This document shows, one piece after another, positions 1 to 5,588 of a DNA stretch of 5,821 nucleotides. The notes under the pieces were generated by a model. The model worked only from the letters and a program-made list of their open reading frames with translations. It ran no database searches and had not been told where the DNA came from. The position numbers and the translations under genes are program-made. Where the stretch lies: the NCBI GenBank assembly GCA_947853365.1, contig CANTWQ010000107.1, forward strand, positions 1 to 5,821. Direction: 5' to 3'. Each line of letters opens with the position of its first letter. The stretch's first letter is position 1. The DNA is from an uncultured Bacilli bacterium (GTDB taxonomy: Bacteria > Bacillota_I > Bacilli_A > RF39 > UBA660).

Positions 1-1
1 A

Positions 2-145
2 ACCATGCAAGCTTTAGGTGGCAAATTAGAAAGAACAGAGGTGGATCCATCTGATGGAATTTTGACTAGTGTATATTGGTTTGATGTGAATGAAACAATT
101 GATAGGTATCAAAGTGTATTCAAAAATAATATATATATAAAATAA
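2..145 (+). CDS. C-terminal fragment of a probable GNAT-family acetyltransferase (5' end outside window)
   Basis: The frame is open from the window edge to TAA at 143-145 and gives 47 residues. The segment MQALGGKLERTEVD followed by SVYWFDV resembles the end of many GNAT N-acetyltransferases, where a variable helix leads to 'lGGkle', then a loop, then a final aromatic beta strand (YWxDV). That is a family-pattern judgement on a short tail. The acetyl-CoA binding motif would lie upstream of the window and cannot be checked. If right, the protein would transfer an acetyl group from acetyl-CoA to an unknown amine in the cytoplasm. There is no hairpin plus T-run after the stop, only an A/T-rich stretch (tandem TA at 130-138). 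It has no visible functional tie to the genes on the right. Confidence 0.5.
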   Translation, partial: TMQALGGKLERTEVDPSDGILTSVYWFDVNETIDRYQSVFKNNIYIK

Positions 146-149
146 CAAA

Positions 150-416
150 ATGATTAAGAAAGAAATGGGAATAGATAAGTTTAGGTTTTATGATTTAAGA
201 AAAGCTATGCTACGAAAATATTTAATAATGGGATTGCCATTAAGAGAAAAAATAAAAAAGATGTATCCTATAGAAGAAAATGGTCCTAAAACATTAAGGG
301 GTGCTGAACGAAATTTCAGGATCCTTTTTGTTATAAAAAAAGGAATCGCAACACAAACCTGTTACAATGTATTGGAAAACAACAAGCAAAATGAAGAGTG
401 TTGTCGATGCCTATAA
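150..416 (+). CDS. Hypothetical 88-residue ORF, possibly a decayed fragment (weak tyrosine-recombinase resemblance)
   Basis: An ATG-to-TAA frame starting 4 bases after the preceding gene ends. No Shine-Dalgarno sequence precedes the ATG (only A/T-rich DNA), and an in-frame TAA lies just upstream at 138-140, so translation from this start is doubtful. The N-terminal half is basic and contains IDKFRFYDLRKAML followed by MGLPL. This faintly recalls the 'FRFHDLRHT...G' box II region of tyrosine recombinases, but with K for the usual H and no downstream HxxR or catalytic Tyr. The C-terminal third (from about residue 55) is unlike any family I know and ends Cys-rich (EECCRCL), as expected of a frame entered by frameshift. 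I regard it as a remnant or spurious ORF rather than a working gene. Confidence 0.25.
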   Translation: MIKKEMGIDKFRFYDLRKAMLRKYLIMGLPLREKIKKMYPIEENGPKTLRGAERNFRILFVIKKGIATQTCYNVLENNKQNEECCRCL

Positions 417-634
417 ATCTATTCTAACACTACCATTACCAGGAGAAGGTGCAAGTATTCTTTATTTGAAAGCTTCGTAGGACGAATGCGATAAAGTGAT
501 GATGGTAAATGTAATACCGTTTTAAGAAGGATCAATAGATAAAAGAAAAAGTGAAACTATAGAGGTGCGAAGAGGATGTCATAAAAATGGTTGATAGATG
601 AAATGGATAAGTGTAGAGACGAGAAGGAAAAAGC
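417..634. other. Gene-free stretch with broken reading frames (probable decayed coding DNA)
   Basis: No intact gene lies between the small ORF and the end of ylmH. One plus frame reads coding-like from about 371 to 479 (VVDAYKSILTLPLPGEGA, then LYLKAS) before TAG at 478-480, and continues after this and later stops (TAA at 523-525). Its composition resembles a degraded gene more than a regulatory spacer, but I could not identify a parent family. I found no tRNA-like fold, no CRISPR-type repeats, and no hairpin plus T-run serving as terminator for ylmH, which ends at 635 on the minus strand. Confidence 0.35.
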
Positions 635-1315
635 TTATAGATATCTCTTGATTTCAATCATGTAGTTTTTACTCTTGGTTTCTTTCTTAATTCCAATATA
701 ACGATATTTTCCGTATTTTCGAACACTAAAAACGTCATTTTCTTTTAAGAGATAGGAATTATTTTTCGCAATATTATAATTTAAGATAACTTCTTTATTT
801 CTAAATTTTTCCAATACTTGACTTCTACTTGTTTGAGTAAGTCTTGCTATCATTGTATCTAATCGATTGCTAGAAGCAATGATGGTAATTGTTTCAAACT
901 TTCTATGATAATCTTGTAATGTTTCTAAAGGAATCTCATCTAGAATGACATGGGAATTCTTAATCATCAATAAATTATTTTTGATATAGGGAGCCATACT
1001 TTCTAAAACATAGATATAATAATGTTGATTGGTAATAATGATATCCCCAAAAACCTCATTTGTGATATTAAGCGAAAAGACAGTTCCTAAAATATCGCGG
1101 TGCTCTAAAGGAATTTTAGATTTAATTTCAAATAGTACAACCTTTGGTGGATTCGTTGTATAAAAAATATTTTTTTCACTATCCGGATAGGGAAGGTAAA
1201 TATGATACGACGTATGTTTCAATTTCTTTTTTAATTCTATTTGTTCTTTTGGATCCAGAAAAAAGGTAGCTTGATTACGGTGCAGTTTATTTAAGTTTTT
1301 TTCAGTTGTATACAT
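635..1315 (-). CDS. ylmH: YlmH-type S4-domain RNA-binding protein (ribosome quality control)
   Basis: A 226-residue protein of the YlmH family. Visible family landmarks, in order: FLDPKEQ (residues 19-25), the core LEHRDILGTVFSL (70-82) with VFGDI (88-92), APYIKNNL (108-115), EIPLE (127-131), then a C-terminal S4 RNA-binding domain from about 148 (SSNRLDTMIARLTQTSR) to 210, including the typical hairpin around VFSVRKYGKYRY. In Bacillus subtilis YlmH is about 257 residues, so this copy is shorter at the N-terminus. The family binds the 50S subunit carrying a stalled peptidyl-tRNA, Hsp15-like, and aids ribosome-associated quality control; ylmH usually sits in the ylm-divIVA division cluster, whereas here it stands alone. 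The ATG at 1315 is supported by AAAGGA (1324-1329) eight bases upstream and a consensus promoter just beyond. It is divergent from the NERD-HRDC gene. The family assignment is firm; the functional detail comes from homologues. Confidence 0.9.
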   Translation of the reverse strand: MYTTEKNLNKLHRNQATFFLDPKEQIELKKKLKHTSYHIYLPYPDSEKNIFYTTNPPKVVLFEIKSKIPLEHRDILGTVFSLNITNEVFGDIIITNQHYYIYVLESMAPYIKNNLLMIKNSHVILDEIPLETLQDYHRKFETITIIASSNRLDTMIARLTQTSRSQVLEKFRNKEVILNYNIAKNNSYLLKENDVFSVRKYGKYRYIGIKKETKSKNYMIEIKRYL

Positions 1316-1323
1316 AACTATTT

Positions 1324-1329
1324 TCCTTT
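1324..1329 (-). promoter_or_regulatory. Ribosome binding site of ylmH
   Basis: On the minus strand this reads AAAGGA, 8 bases before the ATG at 1315, and fixes the ylmH start. Confidence 0.7.
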
Positions 1330-1339
1330 CGATATCAAT

Positions 1340-1367
1340 ATCATATCAGTCTTACAGAAAGTGTCAA
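1340..1367 (-). promoter_or_regulatory. Sigma-A-type promoter of ylmH
   Basis: Reading the minus strand, TTGACA (1362-1367) is followed after 16 bases by TATGAT (1340-1345): a perfect -35 and a five-of-six -10. Transcription would start near 1333, giving a leader of under 20 bases that still contains the AAAGGA site. A second ATTGACA copy lies 28 bases further upstream (1390-1396) without a good -10 partner. Confidence 0.7.
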
Positions 1368-1466
1368 TCTCTTTTGGTCTATGATTGCATGTCAATGGAT
1401 AGGAATTTGAATAAAATAATAGAAAATGATAGGTAAGTATGTTATCATGCAAATAGGGTGAATCAT

Positions 1467-2459
1467 ATGGAAATATTTAACAAATTTTATGATACAATCT
1501 TTTTAAAGAAAAATAGTGCTTTAGAAAGACAAATTTTGGAACTAAAAAAAGTAAGAAATAAAGTCAGAGAAAAGGATAAAATAGAGCAAGATATTCTTTT
1601 GTTAGAACTAGGCCTTGCTGGAGAAAAGCAAATAGAATTTGAATTAAAACATGCCAATTTAGGAATGTACGTATTACATGATATTACAATTACTTATGAA
1701 GATCTAAAGGCACAAATCGATTATATGATTATTACCAAAGGATATATCTATTTGGTAGAATGTAAAAACCTAATTGGAAATATCACAATTGATGCCAAAG
1801 GTCAATTTCAAAGAGAGTATGAAATAAATGGTAAAAATATCAAAGAAGCAATTTATTCTCCTTATCAACAAGCCTTACGACATCGTGAAGTTTTGAAAAA
1901 AAGATGGTTAAAAAGCAATCATATGATAAATCGCTTGCTAAATGAAAAGACCTTTGACACCCTTTGGTATAAACCGTTAGTTGTCATTTGCAATCCAAAG
2001 TCGATTGTATCAATGGAAAAAGCATCGGAAGAAATCAAAAATCACGTTGTTCGTGCAGATCAACTTGTCGAATATATTACCAATGATATCAATCATTACG
2101 ATAAAATGTTATTATCAAGTCAAAAAGCTATGAGATCATTTGCTGAAGCTTATTTAGAAATCGATGCCGGAAATGATACGTCTTTTCTGTCAAAATACAC
2201 GATCGTGGATCAAAAGAATTCTTTGTATCAGAAATTAAGGCAATATCGTTATGAAAAAGCCAAAAGAAATCAAATTCCTACATACTATATTTTTACGGAT
2301 AAGGAATTGGAACAGTTAATCTATGATCACCCTCGAAATATAGAAGAATTAAAAAAAATGAACATTCTTCCGGAAATTAAAGTAAAATTGCATGGCAAAG
2401 AAATTGTTGAACTTTTAAATGAAGATGGATCGTTGGAAGAAGAAATAGAAATCTTATAA
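1467..2459 (+). CDS. NERD-domain nuclease-like protein with C-terminal HRDC domain
   Basis: A 330-residue cytoplasmic protein from ATG 1467. A GTG start at 1458 would add three residues, but the AGGGTGA just before 1467 serves the ATG better. A charged helix (about 15-45) leads into a NERD (nuclease-related) domain, about 48-170: GEKQIE at 52-57, AQIDYMII with Asp85, and LVECKN with Glu98 and Lys100. This is the acid...acid-x-Lys layout of the PD-(D/E)XK fold, so the catalytic residues look intact. After a middle helical region comes an HRDC-like module (about 263-322: IPTYYIFTDKELEQL, HPRNIEELKKM, GKEIVELL), the nucleic-acid-binding domain seen at the C-terminus of RecQ. NERD-HRDC combinations are known in Firmicutes, but their role is poorly defined. 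DNA processing, repair or defence is inferred from the domains and from the neighbouring restriction system. There is no signal peptide or membrane segment. It ends in an acidic tail (EEEIEIL). Confidence 0.82.
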   Translation: MEIFNKFYDTIFLKKNSALERQILELKKVRNKVREKDKIEQDILLLELGLAGEKQIEFELKHANLGMYVLHDITITYEDLKAQIDYMIITKGYIYLVECKNLIGNITIDAKGQFQREYEINGKNIKEAIYSPYQQALRHREVLKKRWLKSNHMINRLLNEKTFDTLWYKPLVVICNPKSIVSMEKASEEIKNHVVRADQLVEYITNDINHYDKMLLSSQKAMRSFAEAYLEIDAGNDTSFLSKYTIVDQKNSLYQKLRQYRYEKAKRNQIPTYYIFTDKELEQLIYDHPRNIEELKKMNILPEIKVKLHGKEIVELLNEDGSLEEEIEIL

Positions 2460-2518
2460 TAGCAGTTCTAAAATGAATATCAATCATCCTCTCTCGTCCA
2501 AAACAAAATCATTAATGT
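2460..2518. other. Spacer between the NERD-HRDC gene and the methyltransferase promoter
   Basis: There is no clear intrinsic terminator (no stable hairpin with a T-run). Readthrough from the NERD-HRDC gene into the methyltransferase is therefore possible, although the latter has its own strong promoter. Confidence 0.4.
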
Positions 2519-2547
2519 TTGACATTGTTCGCATTGTAGAGTATAAT
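2519..2547 (+). promoter_or_regulatory. Perfect consensus promoter of the methyltransferase gene
   Basis: TTGACA (2519-2524), a 17-base spacer, then TATAAT (2542-2547): consensus at all twelve positions with ideal spacing. Transcription would start near 2554. The spacer holds the direct repeat CATTGT (2523-2528 and 2532-2537), and GCATT/AATGC (2531-2535/2545-2549) forms a dyad across the -10. Either could be an operator. A strong promoter suits a methyltransferase that must protect DNA before its endonuclease appears. Confidence 0.85.
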
Positions 2548-2561
2548 GCAATCATTAAGAT

Positions 2562-2567
2562 AAGGAG
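2562..2567 (+). promoter_or_regulatory. Ribosome binding site of the methyltransferase gene
   Basis: AAGGAG, 8 bases before the ATG at 2576: a strong site that fixes the start. Confidence 0.8.
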
Positions 2568-2575
2568 AAGATGAC

Positions 2576-4774
2576 ATGTATCTTTCGGTAAGTGATGCTG
2601 CGGCTAAATTTAATTTATCAAAACGTAGAGTGCAGTTGCTATGTGAGCAAGGACGTATCTGTGGTGCCAAGATGGTGGATGGGGTATGGATGATACCGAA
2701 AAAAGCACAAAAGCCTGTCGATGGTCGAAAAAAGATGAAAGATAAAAAACAAAGTGTTCTTTTAGAGGCGTCGCAAAAGGATCTCGATCTTGATGATATA
2801 TGTAAAATATTATCTATATCAAAAGCAACTGCTAAAAACTGGATTCGTTTAGGGAAACTTGCACCTGATATGGATGAGCAACGATTTAGTTATGAATACA
2901 TTAAAAATTTTGTTTCTGAATTAAAATCACTGGATAATGTAAAACTAAAAAGTCGGAGAAACAAAAAAAGTATCACAGGGAAATCGCTTTATAAAAATTA
3001 TATCCATACAGAAGAAAATAGAAGATTGGTCTCAGAGTTATTAGAACTCGATGTCATCAGAAATAAAAAAGAATTATTAGTAATTCTCGCCAATTTTGCT
3101 GTCCAGCTTTACTATCAGAGTCGTGGAATTTCATATTCAGATAATTTTGTTTTACAAAGGTTTCTTTTGCAACCCCAACCGGATGATTTTAAGTTTTTAA
3201 TTCAAGATCTTATTGGAAATAATACCATTGATTTTGCTTTGATTGAAAGATTGCATGTTATCTTAAATCAGCCAATTCTTTTTGTAAGAGGGGAAGATTC
3301 TTTGGGCTTTGTCTACATTTGCTTGCAAGATGTTGGAAACCGTAAGAAATCAGGAATTTATTATACTCCTGAGAAAGTAGTTCACAAACTGATGAAACGA
3401 TTATATGAGAATGATTCTAATTTGAAAGATAAAACCATTTGTGATCCTTGTTGTGGAACAGGTAATTTTTTATTGAGTCTTGGTGTCAATGGAATAGATT
3501 TTTCTCATTTGTATGGACAAGATATTGATCCTATCAATGTTTATTTGACTCGAATCAACATTGCGCTTGTTGCTCCAGAAGTTTCAATTTCTGATCTTCG
3601 TACTAGAATTATGATTGGCAATACTTACTTTGAAACTTTTCAGCAAAAATTTGATGTAATTCTTGGTAATCCACCATGGGGAAGTGATTTTTCCGAAGAG
3701 GAAAAGCAAAAATGTCGTTGTTTATTTGAAACAGCGACTGGCACAAAAGTAGAATCTTCTGATTTATTTGTGGAAAAGGCATTGTCTATGTTGGAACCAA
3801 ATGGTGTACTAGCTTTTGTTCTGCCAGAAGCTATTTTGAATGTTGCGGCTCATAATAGAGTAAGAAGGTTGATGTTAGATACCTGCTCTTTTAAATTTGT
3901 TACTTATTTAGGAAATGTTTTCACAGGTGTGCAATGTCCTTCTATGATTCTTGGCCTTGCCAAAGATGGCCAAAGAACGATAATGGGATGTAAGGTTTCA
4001 ACTAGAGACAATAACTTTACAATTTTAAAACCACGAGTTTTTCCCGATGGGATTCTTTCATTTCATATATCTGATCAAGAGAATCAGTGTTTGGATGCTA
4101 TTAACAAGATAGAACATGTTGCCTATTTAAAAGATAACGCGAAATTTGCCCTTGGTATTGTTACTGGCAACAACCAAGAATACCTGTCCACCGAGAAGCG
4201 GGAAGATAATGAAATCATTTTAAAGGGAAGTGATATTCAAAAATATGGTATCACGCCATCGGGAAACTACATTCATTTTGATCCTAAATCTTTTCAGCAA
4301 GTGGCTCCGACGGAAATATATCGAGCCAAGGAAAAACTGTTATATCGTTTTGTTAGTGAAGTTCCTGTATTCGCATATGATGACAAGCAGACGCTTTCTT
4401 TGAATAGTTGTAACATTGTGATTCCCGAAATTGCGGGACTTGCGATGAAATATATTTTGGCGATATTGAACTCAAGCGTTGCTACTTTCTTTCTTTTGAA
4501 ACGCTTCAACTCTATTAAATTACTCCGTTCCCATATTGAACAAGTACCCATCCCTGTAGTTTCTAAAGAACTGCAAAATGCTATCGTGAAAAAAGTAGAT
4601 CGCATCATAAATGCGACTGATCACATGAGAGAACTCTATGATGATTTAGATAATGATATTATGAAACTATATGGACTAAGTATAGAGGATAGGCATACCA
4701 TTGAAATTGCGTTATGTAACAAGCCACTATTTCTTAAAGGCGACAAAACAAAGCATATAACTCCTCATAAGTAA
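2576..4774 (+). CDS. Type II N6-adenine DNA methyltransferase (gamma class, TaqI/Eco57I-like) with two N-terminal HTH segments
   Basis: A 732-residue protein that would methylate the exocyclic N6 of adenine in a specific DNA sequence, using S-adenosylmethionine. In order: a helix-turn-helix of excisionase/MerR type at 1-42 (LSVSDAAAKFNLSKRRVQ, ending in the GVWMIP wing); a second HTH at about 70-100 (DLDDICKILSISKATAKNWI); a helical linker; motif X, YYTPEKVV (262-269); motif I, DPCCGTGNF (290-298), which binds SAM; motif II, GQDIDP (314-319); catalytic motif IV, NPPW (365-368), typical of N6-adenine enzymes; and about 520-680, a TaqI-type target-recognition region (IILKGSDIQKYGI, AILNSSVATFFLL, VPIPVVSKELQ). 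The motif order X-I-IV-TRD is the gamma class. The size exceeds plain M.TaqI-type enzymes (about 400-500 residues) because of the HTH extension. There is no nuclease motif, so this is not a Type IIG fusion. It is read from its own promoter towards the endonuclease gene. The recognition sequence cannot be read from the protein. Confidence 0.9.
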   Translation: MYLSVSDAAAKFNLSKRRVQLLCEQGRICGAKMVDGVWMIPKKAQKPVDGRKKMKDKKQSVLLEASQKDLDLDDICKILSISKATAKNWIRLGKLAPDMDEQRFSYEYIKNFVSELKSLDNVKLKSRRNKKSITGKSLYKNYIHTEENRRLVSELLELDVIRNKKELLVILANFAVQLYYQSRGISYSDNFVLQRFLLQPQPDDFKFLIQDLIGNNTIDFALIERLHVILNQPILFVRGEDSLGFVYICLQDVGNRKKSGIYYTPEKVVHKLMKRLYENDSNLKDKTICDPCCGTGNFLLSLGVNGIDFSHLYGQDIDPINVYLTRINIALVAPEVSISDLRTRIMIGNTYFETFQQKFDVILGNPPWGSDFSEEEKQKCRCLFETATGTKVESSDLFVEKALSMLEPNGVLAFVLPEAILNVAAHNRVRRLMLDTCSFKFVTYLGNVFTGVQCPSMILGLAKDGQRTIMGCKVSTRDNNFTILKPRVFPDGILSFHISDQENQCLDAINKIEHVAYLKDNAKFALGIVTGNNQEYLSTEKREDNEIILKGSDIQKYGITPSGNYIHFDPKSFQQVAPTEIYRAKEKLLYRFVSEVPVFAYDDKQTLSLNSCNIVIPEIAGLAMKYILAILNSSVATFFLLKRFNSIKLLRSHIEQVPIPVVSKELQNAIVKKVDRIINATDHMRELYDDLDNDIMKLYGLSIEDRHTIEIALCNKPLFLKGDKTKHITPHK
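4734..4774. other. 41-base tail-to-tail overlap of methyltransferase and endonuclease genes
   Basis: The methyltransferase stop (TAA, 4772-4774) lies inside the opposing endonuclease frame, and the endonuclease stop (TAA on the minus strand, 4734-4736) lies inside the methyltransferase frame. The shared bases encode the hydrophilic last 13 residues of the methyltransferase and the last 13 of the endonuclease, including YEELYALF. There is no room for a terminator between the genes, so their transcripts must be complementary at their 3' ends. Confidence 0.85.
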
Positions 4775-5285
4775 GCCATTGTACAAAATGATGTTGCATA
4801 TGATAATGAAGATTATTACGATTGAGATGAAATTGTCCTTCTCCCTGATTCCCCTTGTGTTGCTTGTCTGAGTAACCAGGACAACGCGAAACTTCATTGG
4901 CATGAACCTTGAAAATGACAATCCGATCTGCAAAAAACAAACCATAGTAGAGAATATCAAATTCTAACGGCTTGACCTGTTGAATATTACAGTCAAAATC
5001 AAAAGAATCGATTTCCGTACTATTTAATGCGCGATTGGCAAGGTTAGCCTTTTTGCATTGATCGATTACATTCAAACGGTTAATGATTTCTTCGTTTTCT
5101 TTCATAACAGTAGAGAATTTGATTTCGATTTTCTGCTGGTTAACTTTATCATATCTATCATGAAATTGGTTTTGCGATTCTGCAAAATGGTAAAGGGATT
5201 CAATCATCAGTTCGGCGACTGTTCCAAACCGACGAGTCCGAAGTGCAAATATACCGTCTCTAAACTCTTTGATATCGTTAGTCAT
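4734..5285 (-). CDS. Probable Type II restriction endonuclease, PD-(D/E)XK type
   Basis: A 183-residue soluble protein, inferred to be the nuclease partner of the facing methyltransferase. The catalytic signature is YDKVNQQKIEIKFS (residues 45-58), with Asp46 (or Asp43) and Glu54-Ile-Lys56 as the D...ExK metal-binding triad, preceded by a helix with Glu25 (FGTVAELMIESLYHF). Hydrophobic strands follow (LEFDILYYGLFFADRIVIFKV, about 107-127), then a His/Gly-rich C-terminal part (GNQGEGQFHLNRNNLHYHM, then YEELYALF). I do not recognise a named specificity family, so the role rests on motif, size and position. The frame is open to an ATG at 5330, but ATG 5285 is the better start: AAGGAG (5296-5301) precedes it by 10 bases, and the upstream extension only re-reads the controller gene. 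It overlaps that gene by 8 bases, implying coupled translation, and converges with the methyltransferase. A different PD-(D/E)XK nuclease is the main alternative. Confidence 0.72.
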   Translation of the reverse strand: MTNDIKEFRDGIFALRTRRFGTVAELMIESLYHFAESQNQFHDRYDKVNQQKIEIKFSTVMKENEEIINRLNVIDQCKKANLANRALNSTEIDSFDFDCNIQQVKPLEFDILYYGLFFADRIVIFKVHANEVSRCPGYSDKQHKGNQGEGQFHLNRNNLHYHMQHHFVQWLTYEELYALFCRL

Positions 5286-5508
5286 TTGATTGTTTCTCCT
5301 TATCTTCAAGAAATAATTGGTAGGTTTCAATTCCTAGGGCATTGGCAATACGTTGTATGTTTTCAAGAGAAATACTTCTTCGATAACATTCGATTGCACT
5401 GATATAAGTACGATGTAAACCGCATTTATTGGCAAATGCCTCTTGTGATAATCCAATGGCAGTACGATATTTTTTTAAATTAGTACCAAAAACTTTTACA
5501 ATATCCAT
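5278..5508 (-). CDS. XRE-family controller (C) protein of the restriction-modification system
   Basis: A 76-residue protein that is almost entirely one Cro/C1-type helix-turn-helix. Helix 1 is VFGTNLKKYRTAIG (7-20); LSQEAFANKCG (20-30) holds helix 2; the recognition segment is LHRTYISAIECYRRSISLE (31-49); helices 4-5 are IQRIANALGIETYQLFLED (51-69). The HRTYISAIE core, the size and the place just upstream of the endonuclease are hallmarks of C proteins (as in the AhdI and PvuII systems). These bind as dimers to palindromes before their own gene, first activating and then repressing it, and thereby delay endonuclease synthesis. The start at 5508 is supported by AAAGGA (5519-5524) 10 bases upstream. 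The stop TAA (5278-5280) overlaps the endonuclease start. A generic XRE repressor is the alternative, but context and motif make C protein the best call. Confidence 0.85.
   Translation of the reverse strand: MDIVKVFGTNLKKYRTAIGLSQEAFANKCGLHRTYISAIECYRRSISLENIQRIANALGIETYQLFLEDKEKQSND
5296..5301 (-). promoter_or_regulatory. Ribosome binding site of the endonuclease gene, inside the controller gene
   Basis: On the minus strand this reads AAGGAG, 10 bases before ATG 5285 and within the last codons of the controller gene. It selects 5285 over 5330 as the endonuclease start and fits translational coupling. Confidence 0.7.
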
Positions 5509-5518
5509 ACAAAATCAA

Positions 5519-5524
5519 TCCTTT
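5519..5524 (-). promoter_or_regulatory. Ribosome binding site of the controller gene
   Basis: On the minus strand this reads AAAGGA, 10 bases before the ATG at 5508. Confidence 0.6.
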
Positions 5525-5526
5525 CA

Positions 5527-5538
5527 CTTTGTTCAAAG
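5527..5538. promoter_or_regulatory. Palindrome upstream of the controller gene, candidate C-protein operator
   Basis: CTTTG-TT-CAAAG: perfect 5-base arms around 2 bases, directly upstream of the controller ribosome binding site. The arm and centre (ACTTTGTTCAAA, 5526-5537) match ACATTGTTCGCA in the methyltransferase promoter spacer (2522-2533) at 9 of 12 positions. The operator role is inferred. Confidence 0.4.
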
Positions 5539-5548
5539 CACTCGTTTA

Positions 5549-5570
5549 CATGAAATATTCTTGCTTCATG
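5549..5570. repeat. Inverted repeat in the controller leader
   Basis: CATGAA (5549-5554) and TTCATG (5565-5570) form a perfect 6-base dyad around 10 bases. It could be an operator or a small mRNA hairpin. It has no T-run, so it is not an obvious terminator. Confidence 0.35.
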
Positions 5571-5588
5571 CTGAAAAAGGTCTTTTAT

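Noticed and set aside
1407..1448. Forward promoter for the NERD-HRDC gene (TTGAAT at 1407 or TATCAT at 1443)
   Set aside because: TTGAAT lacks a good -10 at 17 bases. TATCAT pairs only with a poor TAGAAA -35 and would start transcription almost at the ribosome binding site. Too weak to list.
1458..1466. GTG start for the NERD-HRDC protein, three codons upstream
   Set aside because: No Shine-Dalgarno site precedes it, and the AGGGTGA overlapping it is better placed for ATG 1467.
4294..4608. Minus-strand 104-codon ORF
   Set aside because: It lies wholly inside the methyltransferase target-recognition region on the opposite strand and matches no known family: a shadow frame.
2576..4774. Type IIG (fused restriction-methyltransferase) enzyme
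   Set aside because: The N-terminal part holds HTH segments, not a D...ExK nuclease motif, and a separate endonuclease candidate is present.
4727..4960. Minus-strand 77-codon ORF with a hydrophobic C-terminal stretch
   Set aside because: It overlaps the endonuclease gene in another frame. Its hydrophobicity comes from A/T-rich codons out of frame, and no gene context supports a membrane protein.
5286..5330. 15-residue N-terminal extension of the endonuclease
   Set aside because: It is an out-of-frame reading of the controller gene without its own ribosome binding site; ATG 5285 has AAGGAG at good spacing.
5058..5402. Plus-strand 114-codon ORF
   Set aside because: It is antisense to the endonuclease and controller genes, which have clear domain signatures and ribosome binding sites. 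It has no recognisable domain.
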